From positions 11,382,120-11,446,119 of the forward strand of contig JABAKD010000002.1 in the NCBI GenBank assembly GCA_012845835.1: DNA of 64,000 nucleotides. The letters are read 5' to 3'. Shown in pieces: positions 41,901-50,322 of the stretch (positions within the stretch are counted from its first letter, which is position 1; each line of letters starts with the position of its first letter). The stretch comes from Undaria pinnatifida. Lineage: Eukaryota; Sar; Phaeophyceae; Laminariales; Alariaceae. Under the pieces are notes generated by a model. That model made no database searches and was not told where the DNA came from. It saw only the letters and a list, made by a program, of their open reading frames with translations. The position numbers and the translations under genes were made by a program.

Positions 41901-44900
41901 TCTTAGGGCGCTGTACCTGGGTCCCAAAGCGGCTAATAGGGTATGCTTCGGTTGGTTGCGGCTCCCGGGTTGGCTACTCCTATGTGTGCGACCGATGAAT
42001 TGCTCAAGCAGCCGTAGTTGAGGATGTCTTTCTCTTCTCCCCTGTGTCCCATTTCGTATGGTAACGGTTACCGGTGACAACGACCACGCGGGTAACGATA
42101 TACGGAGCTGCTTGGTGCGCGCCATCGACTCGACGGTATCGCCGTTCGGTGTCACCATTTGTTATCGCCATTCGGTATTTATATTCGTTATCACCACTCG
42201 GTCTTCGGTATCGCTATTCGGTATCGGCATTCGGTTTTGGTATGTTCACTCAGTGCGACTTTCTGTATCTTCAGCCTATATGGTCAAGTATCACCATTCT
42301 GTATCGCTATTCGGTATCGCCGTTCGGTTTCGCCGTTCGGTATCGCCATTGGGTATCGCCATTCGGTATCGCTATTCGGTATCCCCATTCGGTGTCGCCA
42401 TTTTGTATCGCCATTCAGGCGTTGCCGTTCTCGGGAGCTCAAGTATTAAGATGGTATAATTTGTCGCCGCAGTAGAAGCTAGCGCAGCAGGATTTTTTTT
42501 TTATATATTTGTCGCTGTCGTCAAGTTGTGTGCGTGTGTTGGTCGGCGGCGGCGGACGTATATCCCGGCTTCAGCGATCGAAACAGCGATCGGAAAAGGG
42601 GTCCCAAGTTGTTGGGGGTCATCTTGCGCTAGATGTGGAGCAGAAGTTTCTAATTCTGAGCTTTTAACACGAGGAGCTCAGTATCAACATCATCACCCGA
42701 TACATGACTTCGAAGACACTAGTTCGCGCAACCCGTCCAATAGTTGTATGCGCTAGTCGTGCAGCAACCAAACTCCTACAATTATCTTTCTAACCGATCG
42801 TGCCGCACTTACTTCAAGAATTCAACGGGTCAAAAATGATTTGGCCATACCTTGCAATCCTTCCGTCGGGTGGCTCTCCGTCCACGACTACTGTACCGTA
42901 TTTTGCCTGGTGTATTATACCCTGCTATGACCATCGCACAAAAACGACCATGAACATTGCCAACAAGCTATTGCTTGTATCTACTTGTTTTGGGGGTTCC
43001 AACCCAGAAAACGTTGAGGATAACAGAAAAAAGTGGCAATGTTATCAGAGAGGTTAACGCAGCGACCTTGGGACGAAAACACGACCAGGTATGTATCTAC
43101 CGTTAGCGTATCACGCAGCCGTGAGTACAATGTTCGCGAGCTCGGCAACTTGTTCCTGATCTTGCTTGTGCGCGCAAAAGCTAAGAATAATCCAGTACCT
43201 GGTAACGATTAACATTAATACATTGCGTTAGAGATACTGGTGTCCCCCGGAAGCAAAATGTGTCAGTAACTGTGTGAAAACGCATATTTGTTTAATCATG
43301 TATTGATTTATTAAGCTCCGTTTTCTTGCGGGAATGGCGTTGCTGCACAGGGAGGTGCAACGGTAATCTCGTCTTTCTTGCGAGGGTATGGGGGACAAGA
43401 ATCGAGAGCAGATTCGGTGGAACAAACCGTGGCCGGGCAGCTGGTAGATAGAGTGGTCGTTACTATCGCGCCCGTTTTCCTCCAAGGCTACAACGTATTG
43501 GCCAGAAAGGCCGACGGACGCGACGCATCCTCTCTTGGCGGTTCAGGTGAGGAAACCGTTCCACCGACAATATTAGTCCCTCTATGGTGCCCGTTGGGTA
43601 GTGCCTATTGCCGGTACAGTGCCGGCGAATCCTCTCCGCACGGCTGAAACCCGCTATTCTACTGCAGTACCAGTACACGTGCAGTAATGGTCCCTCTATA
43701 GCAGTGCCAGTTACGTAGTCCCTACTGCCGCTATAGTGCCGGTGATTCGCTTGACACGCCTGGAACCCGCTACACTGCTGCCAGTGTCGCACTATACCGA
43801 ATAGTGCCGTGTGTCCAGTAAGTATACTGCCGGTAGTGTTGGCTCACACATACCGGCACTACAGGAAACCCCCTCTGTATTCGAGAAAATGGATGACGTA
43901 CGCTTTGAATATTATCTAACCCTAACCCTAGCCCTATTCGTTAAACAATCAAACCCAAGTAACAAACCATTGTAGGAATACCCCCTCGTCTCGTACACAG
44001 TGTGCCTCAAACGTTTTCTTGAATGCCTGGTCAGCGGTAAGCTCTCCTGGTTGTAATTTCCACGGGAGCTGAAGGATACGCCAGCCAGCGCTGGATTGCG
44101 AATGCAATTGCAATATATTGACACGCGGCATGTATGAAAACAAGTGGAAGTGTGGTGAGCCTTAGCGTTATTTTTCCCCACCCGCCGCAGGAAAAAAAAA
44201 AACAAAAAACTGTTGGGTGGGAAGGGGTGCAACTGCTGTGTGATACGTAGGGAGGTGCTGTCATACTGCTGCTTCGTTGTAGGAGATGCTGCTGTTTTGC
44301 CACGTTGTGTGGGAATGTTATTGTTCTGCTGCGTTGTAGGGGATGTTTCTCCCGTGCTGTAGGGAATGTTGCTGTTGGAGGTTTTGAAGGGGATGCCACT
44401 GTTTTGCTGTGTTGGCCCAGCAAGCACGGAAAATAACTATAGCAGGTACTTGAATTTTGCTCTAGCAGTTACTTTTCTGTTGTTGTAATAATCGGTTTAA
44501 CGTTCATTCTCAAGTCGTAGGAAGCTTTTCCTTGAGCGGTCTGTAGAGGGGATGTTACTGCTACGTTGGCCCGACAGGAAGCAAAAATTACTGTTTGTAA
44601 CAGCAGTTACTTTTTTTCTTTATTTTTAGCCATCACTGCTACTTTCAAGCTCCATTCGTGGGAGGTTTTCACCCTCAGCGGCCTTCTGCACAAGAATTCG
44701 TCGCAGGTGCCGTCCCTCCCCCCCCCTCCCCACCCCCCAATACTTGCGTTCCTTTTTATCGCGCAAATGGTTGGTTCAGCATTCCCGCTGCTCGTCTATT
44801 TGCATCTATTGGTGCCAACTTCTCGCTCTCTTGCACTTTCGACGACGGAAGAATACTGTTAAAAAAACTTCCGCGCAAATACACCGGCCCGACGGAACAT

Positions 44901-47900
44901 TCCACGCTTAGATTCTGTAGGGTTTGTGGATTCCGGGTAAGGGTATTGGGGTCTTGCAGAACTTCCAGAAGTTTCGGGGATGGGTATGGAAGTGTTACAG
45001 AACTTCCAGAAGTTCCGGGTATTTTGGCACAGGCATACATAACTCACAGAAGTTCCGGGCGAGCACAATACATGCTGCACCCGTACCCCGGGTATTGTGG
45101 CACGGGTCTACAGAACTCACAGAAGCTCCGGGTACGGGTATGAAGTCTTACAGAGCTTCCAGAAGTTCCGGTTACGGGTATGAAAGTTGTACAAAACTTC
45201 CAGAACTTCCGGGTATTGTGGCACGGGCGTACAGACCTTCCAGAAGTTCCGGGCACGTATAAACATGCTGTACCCGTACCTCGGGTCTTTGTGGCACCGG
45301 CGTACAGGACTTCCAGAAGTGCCGGGTACGGGTATGGGTGTCTCGCAGAAGTTACAGAAGTTCTATGTATGGTAATACCCGAGGTAAATACCCCGGGTAT
45401 GGTTTTGTGTGTACCCTACAGACAGAACGAAAATAGAAAGTTCGGGTACGGGTGTGAATGTCGTACAGAACTCACAGACGTTCCGGGTACGGGTAGGGTT
45501 GTCTAGAACTCACAGAAGTCCCGGGTACGGGTATTTCCCAGGTAAATACCCGCCTCAAAAAGGACGAGAAAAAAACAAATTGACTGGCAAAAAAATCACA
45601 ATAGTCAACGCATTTCCAACTACTGCGATTGGCATACTGCATACACTGATGCACTCATAGGAAATAACACATACTGGGAAGCAACATATACGTACCATTG
45701 TAGCCCATTTTTGTTGTTCGTGCTTTCTTTCACCAACCCCGTTTGTGTTGGTGCTGTGTTCCACGAATTGCACAATAAGAACCTTTCCAACTTCCCAAGA
45801 AACGGCTTTTGCGGTTACAGTATTTCCTCCCAAATTACCGTACTCTGTTGCTCAATAGCAAATTTTTGCAACAAGACTAATGCTACTGCATTTCAAATAC
45901 CAGGTATAACTCTATTATTACTATGGCAAGCCCGAAAATCCTTCCAACCGAGAACAAAAACAAGGAAAAGATACGATATCAGTGCCGATCACAGCAACTA
46001 CTGTACTAATTTCAAGTATCTAATGAAAAATACTTCGAGCATTATTCACTATAAAAAGACTTACAGTACTACAAGCATATGATACTACTATAAATAATCA
46101 CAATTATATCATACTAAAAATAAACTCCCAAGTATACGAAAAGGCCCACCGGGTTCCAACTATTATACGAAGAGGCCCACCGACTTCCATCTCTTTGAGT
46201 TTACAAGAACAAATGCAAACGTTACTTCGAATCACACCAATAAAACTGCCGAAAAAAACACGCGAATACTAATCTACAGCAGTAGTAGTATAGCAGCAGC
46301 AAGAACAGCAGTTTCGCTGGTGAGCGAACTAAACACGAACAGGTGCTACTGCTATGAGCTAGTATCAATAGTAGCCCCCAGTTTCCCCCGCCCCCCAGCC
46401 TTCTTCAGCCCTCGTTCAAGCCCATGTCGACCAGAAACCTTGCAAGTCCACAGGTCCAGCCCGTAGTGGATGATGGCGAGCGTGGCCTTCTTGATCTCCT
46501 ACATGTGACCGACAACCACCTGCGAGAACGGCAGTTGTCGAAAAATAAAGACGGTGTTTATACCTTTGCTTGTATGTATCGTTACTGTACTACAGTATAC
46601 TGTATGATAATATTATATTATACTTCGTAAAAATTAAAGTACACTCCAGCTGTGAGATCGAATATTTTGTCGAAACTCATATTTGCAAGCTGTGTGTGAT
46701 ACTCCGATTATATATATATGATTAGTAGTGGATAGCGAAACGCATTATCGGCTCTACAAAAAAATGTTATTGCCCATTCGTTGCCACCCACCCCGTGCTG
46801 TTTTCGCGCGATTTCCGCTATTATGATCTATTAACAAGGTCCTTGCAAGGTCTCTTCATAAAAAATACACGCCGAAAACGTTTATTACCAAAATTGACTT
46901 TGTAGATGTGTTGTAGATACGAGTGTAGACTATACGCATACATACAAGCAGTATCATATTTCTGTGGCCACAGAAGAGCTTGTATCTCTATAAATAGGGT
47001 GAAAGATAAGAAAGATTAGAATCGGCACGGACACCGGGTGTGCTGGATTTTGATGGCTAAAAAGAAATTTACGGATTTAATATGTACCAGGTATATTATT
47101 GGTTGCAAAGAGACAAGAAAGAGAGAGGAGAGGAGATACCCCAAAAATTTGTACGTAGGATACAATCACATAACCAAAAGTGCCGCCACTGAACCATGAA
47201 CCACTGACCTTCTTTGTAGCGACGTACGTCTCCATAAGGGGGTGCTTGATGCGCCGAGAAGAAAGCGGCGGAAAGTGTGTCGTGTTGGACGTGAGCATCC
47301 CCACCAGCTCCTGCCACGTCGAACCAGACGAGAAGAAGCTGAACTGCAAAAAGTTCTCGACCACCATCTTAGCAGCAATAAGCTCGCGAAATCTAAAAAA
47401 GAATACACAAAACACAGAGCAGCAGCGAGTGGAAGGTAGGTGTTGGGGCCAGCTAATATGAGCAACCAACGTGCGCGTGAGACCAGATACCAATTCCCAC
47501 CCTTCCCTTCACTACCCAGACCAGGGCAGCGCGACAAAAAGGCAAAACGATATCGCAGTCCTACACAGTTTGCAAAACATACCGGTGGGCTGAGATTTCT
47601 CGACGAATTTGCAACACCCGATAGTTTTCAAACTTTTTTTTCACTTGGTTTTGGTATACCCCCCCTTATCTGGGTTTTAAAAATGGATGGCGAGCTGTCG
47701 ATATTTTATTGTTTTACCTGGTATATTTCAGTACGCCCTTGTCCAGACCCGTCTGATATGTGTTCGAGAACAAGAGTTTGCAATTTGACATACATACACC
47801 TGTTCGTTCCAGCACAGGAGGAGTTCTTGCTCGCCTCGAAGCTCCGCTGGTTGTTCCCTTTCGCTTGCTTTTGTTTTCCAGCCTTCACAGCGCCAGCCAC

Positions 47901-50322
47901 TCTGCTCAGCCTGTGTTTGCTCTCGTGATGGTTGTTCACGTTGCTGCGGTCGTCCTTGTCAGGGAACCGTCTTGTTTTGCGGTACGCGGGGTCCGCCATG
48001 CAGAAGTACTTGTGTTTATTTGTAGTCCTCCTCAGCTAACGGGACGTAGACTCCTAGCGAGTACATAAACGACCGCTCGCGGGAACCCTCTCTCCTGTAG
48101 CCGTCCGGCACCTTGAAGTCATGGACGGCTTGGACGATGTCCGCGGGCAATACACACACCTCTCTTTTCATGTCGTATACGAGCGCCGGTGTAATTACAA
48201 GCACGGCTTTATTGTCATCCACCTCGATTACCTCGAGCGGGCTCCCGGCTGCTGGTGGAGTACACGAACTGCCGCCATCTCTGTTAGGCGGGGATCCTTG
48301 CGGATCCGCCGCGTCCGTATTCCCTCTCCGCGGGTGCACAGATGCAATTGACGAATGTGCGTGCTTGTGTTCTTTGGTTGTGTGTCTGAGCTGCGGGTTG
48401 TTGTGAACGATGTGTTCTTACTTGTCCCCAGAAGACAAGAACGAGTACACCCATCATACCAGTGCGAATATGCTTGCGTACAGGCTGGTTCAAGTTAAAG
48501 GCGGAAATTGTTCCCCCCGCCAATGTCCCTCGCAATATCTAGTCAACGGGCGAATATTTGGTATCATACCGACCCCAATGACAAGTGTAAGTCTTAGAGG
48601 GTGACATGGACACTTTTTTTATACCGCCCTCGGGTCGTCTCTAGAAGCGAAACTCGTACAGACCGTTGACAGGCCTTCAATTTTTTCAGTGATTTTCAGT
48701 TTTTTCCCTAACGGAGGCGAAAACCACGATTGCGCCGCATTTTGCACGAACAGGTTGGAGGTACTCCAAGGCATGTCTGTATCATTTTTCGCGCATAAAA
48801 ACGAGGATCTGACCTTCGTATGTTCGATATCAAGCAGAACTTGACGAAAAACTGTATGCTGCACTAAAACCAAGTAATTTCAAGGAAATAACGTATTCTA
48901 CTCATTTTTACGCGCAAAGGTCCCAATGTCCACGCCGTTTCTGAGAGATAGACCCTGACTTTTAGCGCACTTGTTCCATATACCCATCCGGAGGCCCGAC
49001 CTCCGGGAGGGGGGGGGGGGGAATCGCCGAAAATGTTTGGTCAAAGGTGGTCCAAATTTTTCCAAAAAATCTTGACTGACGAAAAACCAGGCAAGAAAAG
49101 AAGAAGAAAAAGAAACCCCCGACAGGTGAGGTCTTTGCCAATGCACGTACAAGACGTGTGCAAAAATTCACGGTCTGAATAAAAAAAACGGCGTGGACAT
49201 TCGCCGGGGAATACTTGTACAGTTCCGTCGTTTGACGTGAACCAGCCTGTAGGTAGATCTGCCCTGCACCACGAGCCAGGGTTGTCGGGAGTATCAACGG
49301 TCCATCGGGAGGACTGTCTCTGGGTTCGAGGGCGGTCGAAATCACCGTCGTTTTGCCGCAACAGTATTTTTAACTCTAATTAAAAGATAAATTACCATCG
49401 GTTTGTCGCCAAAACCTGGTTGCAGTCCTCAAGGGGGTCATCTACACCTTTTTTCACCGCTGCTAAATAATTCCAGACTAATTCCAGGCAATTTACCGCC
49501 CCAAAAAATGTGTGCACGTATAAAGGGGTTAAACGGGAGGCTGAATGGAGTGGTGAATCGTGCATCTACTGCTGCACCTAGTAGCTTTTGCTTTCCCCCA
49601 TACGTCAGCGTAGTAGTGTCATTGACTACGGTATCATAACAGCCCGGTGGCGTATCAGGTTATCCTCGAGCCTGGTATAGGTCAGTTTCGTGAGTTCGAT
49701 CCCCGCCGAGTGCATACTCGTATAAATTCGTTGGGACTTTTTCTTGTGCACAAATTGACTTGCGGAAAGCACGAGAGCGTGAGTTAGCAACACTCGATGA
49801 AATATCGACGAGCAGTGGGATTGCTGAACCCTATGCGCGATAAAAATGAAGGCAAGAACCGGGGGGGAGAAGGGACGACACCTGTGACCACAGCTTGTCC
49901 AGAAGCTGGAAAGTACAAGTGTGAGAAAAAACAGCCTCGCTGCTTGATTCTCGATCCAGTCTGTTTTCGATTTGTTTGTTTTGTGGGACCGTCCCCTCGG
50001 CAGGTTTTCCACCGCCACTGTTGGACGTGGGATACGTTTATGTGGGGCGTACGCAGGGTTGGGTTTGAGGGTAAGGTTAAATATTAATGAAAATGTATGT
50101 GAATCTGTTTTGTCGAAGGTATGGTAGGTTACCCTCAAGTCCTGGCATCGTTTGCAGTAGCAGCATCGCTTCTCGATCTAGTCTGTTTTTGATCTTGTTT
50201 TTTGCGTTCAAACCGCCCCCTCTGCAGGTTTCCCGCTGCCACTGTTGGACGTGGGATACGTTCGGTTGGGGCAGGATCTGGTCGTGGTTGGCGCGCCAGC
50301 CCGCGGCGAGGAAGCCTTGTGA
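29610..50322 (+). CDS. RIB7: Gene model: RIB7, 2,5-diamino-6-ribosylamino-pyrimidinone 5'-phosphate reductase (six exons)
   Basis: Six exons (29,610-29,960; 33,052-33,155; 38,422-38,703; 41,179-41,317; 43,351-43,546; 50,228-50,322) join in phase at all five introns to give 388 codons and a TGA. The product matches the RibD C-terminal reductase family: RPFVTLTYAQSIDGSIS (residues about 95-111), GPESRTMTHGLRSIHDAILV (about 122), GAGTVRQDNPRLN (about 142), PRPVIL (about 212), IRSLMVEGGATVISSFL (about 286-302), DRVVVTIAPVFLQGYNVL (about 325-342) and the final LLDVGYVRLGQDLVVVGAP. By family knowledge the enzyme uses NADPH to reduce the ribose of the early pyrimidine intermediate in riboflavin synthesis. 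It is longer than fungal Rib7 because of an N-terminal extension of about 90 residues and a Ser/Asn/Ala/Asp-rich insert in exon 3. Introns are 2.0-6.7 kb. Confidence 0.87.
30105..30305. repeat. ACCTGGTACCAGGT palindrome cluster
   Basis: Many copies of TACCTGGTA / TACCAGGTAC in both orientations. Similar short clusters occur at 62,355-62,415 and 63,245-63,335. Non-coding, RIB7 intron 1. Confidence 0.7.
30515..30890. repeat. Inverted pair of CTTGCAAAGATGAG-family repeats
   Basis: A plus-orientation copy (30,515-30,590) faces a longer minus-orientation copy (30,735-30,885). The second has the full set of family words, including CTCATTAAGGATATAGGTCG and GTAGCTATCAGGGTCAACAG. The pair could fold in the RIB7 intron 1 transcript. 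Confidence 0.6.
31180..31530. repeat. Decayed tandem copies of the RIB7 exon 2 junction
   Basis: Two units of about 155 bp contain copies of the acceptor and exon 2 start: AGTGTTCTCAGCGGGCCCGA then AAGCTGCACGAT (about 31,300) and GTGTCCCTCAGCGGACCGGC (about 31,448), compared with GTGTTCCTGAGCGGGCCGGA at the true exon. Each is flanked by GCCGCAACGCCGCAACCTC. That flanking word recurs at about 32,795. Confidence 0.65.
31560..31705 (+). repeat. Dispersed SINE-like repeat (family A), copy
   Basis: GATGATGAACCCTATGCGTG, GACACCTGTGACCACGGTTG, GTCCAGGAGGTCGTCAAGAG and TTGAGCTGGAAAGTAAAAG in family order. RIB7 intron 1. Confidence 0.7.
33052..33155 (+). CDS. RIB7: RIB7 exon 2
   Basis: Acceptor TTTGTCCCAG, donor CCAAG|GTTAGC (104 bp, phase 0 in, phase 2 out). 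It encodes VFLSGPESRTMTHGLRSIHD then AILVGAGTVRQDNP, which contains the strongly conserved MTHxLRSxHDAILVGxGT segment of the family's nucleotide-binding core. Confidence 0.9.
34246..34440. repeat. Tandem GGTCCCGCTTTTGTTA units
   Basis: GGTCCCGCTTTTTTTGTTAA and GGTCCCGCTTTTGTTAGCCC, each with a following CGCCCGA, form two degenerate units in RIB7 intron 2. No coding evidence. Confidence 0.45.
34479..34556. repeat. TATTGCATATTGTATTATTT tandem repeat
   Basis: Three units of about 26 bp. Confidence 0.85.
34840..35000 (-). repeat. Dispersed SINE-like repeat (family A), reverse copy
   Basis: TCTCCAGCTCATGTCGTGTC, CCTTGTTGACAAGGTCATGG, GTGCCTTCATTTTAATCGCG and TTTCAGCATTCCCACTG are the reverse complement of family A words. 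RIB7 intron 2. Confidence 0.65.
35395..36740. repeat. Tandem blocks in RIB7 intron 2
   Basis: Two units of about 175 bp at 35,397-35,690 (CGAAACACGCCTACC, GGCCCACNAATAA, GGGCTCACTGAATAAG) and three units of about 290 bp at 35,890-36,720 (TTTTCTGCGTGGTAGCCAGC, CAGGCAGCAACCCGCCTTTC). No coding frame with family similarity is seen. Confidence 0.5.
36945..38421. repeat. Four decayed copies of RIB7 exon 3 with expanded GCTAAC arrays
   Basis: Copies of the acceptor and exon 3 start, CGCAG|GCTCAACATCCGAC-like, begin at 36,960, 37,424, 37,608 and 37,807. Each is followed by a TTGGCCTCC, CCGTCGTCGTCCAG, GCGTGTCC series, then GCTAACGCC hexamer runs (longest at 37,020-37,320 and 37,865-38,240), and three of them end with AGCTCGGAC(A/G)AGGACTG. 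The true exon has the same words with only GCTGACGCTAACGCTGGCGC. Copies lack the conserved PRPVIL region and are stopped (for example TAA near 37,059). Confidence 0.8.
38422..38703 (+). CDS. RIB7: RIB7 exon 3
   Basis: Acceptor AACCGCAG, donor GGAG|GTGAGA (282 bp, phase 2 in, phase 2 out). It begins RLNIRHWPPGNPSSSS, continues with a low-complexity SIAKADANAGASSDKDE insert, then reaches PRPVILAGSLSQLPRCMRLG and VIFTDLSCPDAW. The RLN and P-R-P-V-I-L segments are family landmarks. In the family the residue after VIL is usually Asp; here it is Ala-Gly, a difference worth checking. Confidence 0.82.
38800..38905. repeat. Decayed copy of the 3' half of RIB7 exon 3
   Basis: ATACTGACGGGGAGCCTCAG, CCAGCTACCCCAG and TTGGGCAGTGCGGTGATTTC, ATGGACCTGTCTTGTC repeat the exon's 38,609-38,703 end including a GGAG|GTAATA donor. 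A frame change makes it unfit as a simple substitute. Confidence 0.7.
39026..39260. repeat. CGGGTC array, left arm
   Basis: Six units of about 45-50 bp, each TC(G/A)CGGGTCGGGTCGGGTC then AAGAGATTTCAAAATC-like. Part of the MITE. Confidence 0.85.
40390..40660. repeat. CGGGTC array, right arm
   Basis: The same CGGGTC units with AAGACGTCTCGAAATTCTCG-like spacers, continuing in the same orientation as the left arm, followed by a short opposite-strand GACCCGACTCGACCCG stretch at the right end. Confidence 0.85.
40719..40935. repeat. Decayed copy of the RIB7 exon 4 acceptor region
   Basis: The block GGTTTCGAAACATGAAGGCA, GCACCACACAT-like, to CAAATGGGCGTCCAG|GAGCA matches 41,020-41,190, which holds the real acceptor GATTGGGCGTCTAG|GAGCA. 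The copy diverges just after the exon start. Confidence 0.7.
41179..41317 (+). CDS. RIB7: RIB7 exon 4
   Basis: Acceptor GCGTCTAG, donor GGAG|GTAAGT (139 bp, phase 2 in, phase 0 out). It encodes SREGSSDHAANDFVVVHSQL then RADGRCDVGDCLEKLYSM and GIRSLMVE. The D-G-R-x-D-V...L-x-x-x-G-I-R-S-L-M-V-E segment is highly typical. A second AG six bases downstream (41,185) is also in phase, so the start may vary by two residues. Confidence 0.85.
42130..42430. repeat. TATCGCCATTCGG minisatellite
   Basis: About 20 units of 12-14 bp (GGTATCGCCATTC with small changes). Long open frames across it only mirror the repeat. RIB7 intron 4. Confidence 0.9.
43351..43546 (+). CDS. RIB7: RIB7 exon 5
   Basis: Acceptor CTGCACAG, donor TCAG|GTGAGG (196 bp, phase 0 in, phase 1 out). 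It begins GGATVISSFL, directly completing MVE from exon 4 to the family signature MVEGGA. It then gives EQTVAGQLVDRVVVTIAPVF and LQGYNVLARK. These are the strand and loop that close the active-site face in the family. Confidence 0.9.
43565..43870. repeat. Tandem TAGTGCCGGT / GAACCCGCTA units
   Basis: Two to three units of about 115 bp with GTCCCT(C/A), AGTGCCGG(C/T)GA, CTG(A/G)AACCCGCTA and CTGC(A/C)G. Similar words occur again near 61,560-61,640. RIB7 intron 5. Confidence 0.55.
44115..44205 (-). repeat. Diverged copy of the 7,038/62,625 element
   Basis: GACACGCGGCATGTATGAAA, AAGTGGAAGTGTGGTGAGCC and TATTTTTCCCCACCCGCCGC, same order as at 7,075-7,145. Confidence 0.55.
44635..44830 (-). repeat. 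Dispersed SINE-like repeat (family A), reverse copy
   Basis: TTTCAAGCTCCATTCGTGGG, AGGTTTTCACCCTCAGCGGC and CGTTCCTTTTTATCGCGCAA are the reverse complement of family A, with a polypyrimidine expansion in the middle. Confidence 0.65.
44930..45545. repeat. AACTTCCAGAAGTTCCGGGT minisatellite
   Basis: About 14 units of 35-60 bp, each with (AACTTCC or AACTCAC)AGAAGTTCCGGG then TACGGGTATG or TATTGTGGCACGGG. The core AACTTCCAGAAGTT is near-palindromic. RIB7 intron 5. Confidence 0.9.
46439..46498 (-). CDS. hAT-like exon with D-L-W-T motif
   Basis: A 60-bp, phase 0/0 exon flanked by ATGTAG and GTTTCT. Its end, YGLDLWTCK, fits the 'T-x-D-x-W-T-S' strand of hAT transposases. It is separated from the preceding exon by an intron of about 710 bp. 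Confidence 0.45.
46635..46715 (-). repeat. Dispersed CTTGCAAAGATGAG-family repeat, reverse copy
   Basis: ACACTCCAGCTGTGAGATCG, AATATTTTGTCGAAACTCAT and TTTGCAAGCTGTGTGTGATA, nearly identical to 30,735-30,805. Confidence 0.65.
47209..47392 (-). CDS. hAT-like exon, helical N-terminal part
   Basis: 184-bp exon between TTTTTTAG and AAG|GTCAGT, phase 0 out. Encodes a Trp/Leu/Phe-rich segment ending in SSRRIKHPLMETYVATKK, which resembles the P-S-R-x-x-L/I...Y helix before the hAT catalytic core. Confidence 0.45.
48620..49361 (-). other. Unassigned minus-strand open segments above the hAT-like pieces
   Basis: Two stretches (48,619-48,873 and 49,150-49,361) have long open frames with protein-like composition, for example PWSTSNLFVQNAAQSWFS in the first and, in two overlapping frames, DLPTGWFTSNDGTVQVFPGE in the second. 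I cannot assign them. They may be 5' parts of the transposase or other TE debris. Confidence 0.2.
49630..49705 (+). other. tRNA-like box A/box B segment before a SINE-like copy
   Basis: AGCCCGGTGGCGTATCAGG and, 50 bases on, GAGTTCGATCCCCGCC resemble polymerase III A and B boxes. The family A repeat begins about 90 bp downstream, which would suit a tRNA-derived SINE head. Other copies lack this head, so the link is weak. It does not fold as a good tRNA by eye. Confidence 0.3.
49790..49925 (+). repeat. Dispersed SINE-like repeat (family A), copy
   Basis: GTGGGATTGCTGAACCCTAT, GCGCGATAAAAATGAAGGCA, GGGACGACACCTGTGACCAC and TTGTCCAGAAGCTGG. Lies just before the duplicated exon 6 region. Confidence 0.7.
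49938..50068 (+). pseudogene. Twin of RIB7 terminal exon (alternative or dead last exon)
   Basis: The sequence from the polypyrimidine tract through the exon is duplicated 224 bp upstream of the true exon 6. The copy has acceptor CTCGGCAG at 50,003 and, in the phase RIB7 needs, encodes FPPPLLDVGYVYVGRTQGWV then stops at TGA 50,066-50,068. It lacks the conserved LGQDLVVVGAP strand. If spliced it would give a reductase with a shortened, altered C-terminus. Confidence 0.6.
50228..50322 (+). CDS. RIB7: RIB7 exon 6 (terminal)
   Basis: Acceptor CCTCTGCAG, phase 1 in, TGA at 50,320-50,322. It encodes FPLPLLDVGYVRLGQDLVVV then GAPARGEEAL. L-x-D-V...L-G-x-D-x-V-V-x-G-x-P is the standard last strand of this reductase family. 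Confidence 0.88.

Larger units (their letters stand above)
46439..48339 (-). pseudogene. Decayed hAT-type transposase with introns, nested in RIB7 intron 5
   Basis: Minus-strand pieces in the right order for a hAT transposase. First, 48,339-48,016 ends in a stop. A BED-finger-like piece follows at 48,011-47,820 (KYFCMADPAYRKTRRFP, then NVNNHHESKH) in another frame. Next is an exon at 47,392-47,209 with FRELIAAKMVVENFLQFSFF, SSGSTWQELVGMLTS and SSRRIKHPLMETYVATKK. Last is a 60-bp exon at 46,498-46,439 encoding EIKKATLAIIHYGLDLWTCK. The last two join in phase 0 with good splice sites. The pattern S-R-R-I...I-x-Y-G-L-D-L-W-T resembles the region around the first catalytic Asp of hAT transposases (L-D-x-W-T). 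The stop and frame change indicate decay; no C-terminal dimerisation part was found. Confidence 0.5.

Noticed and set aside
42058-42475. Three overlapping plus-strand frames of about 100-133 codons
   Set aside because: They mirror the TATCGCCATTCGG repeat, whose unit length lets all frames stay open.
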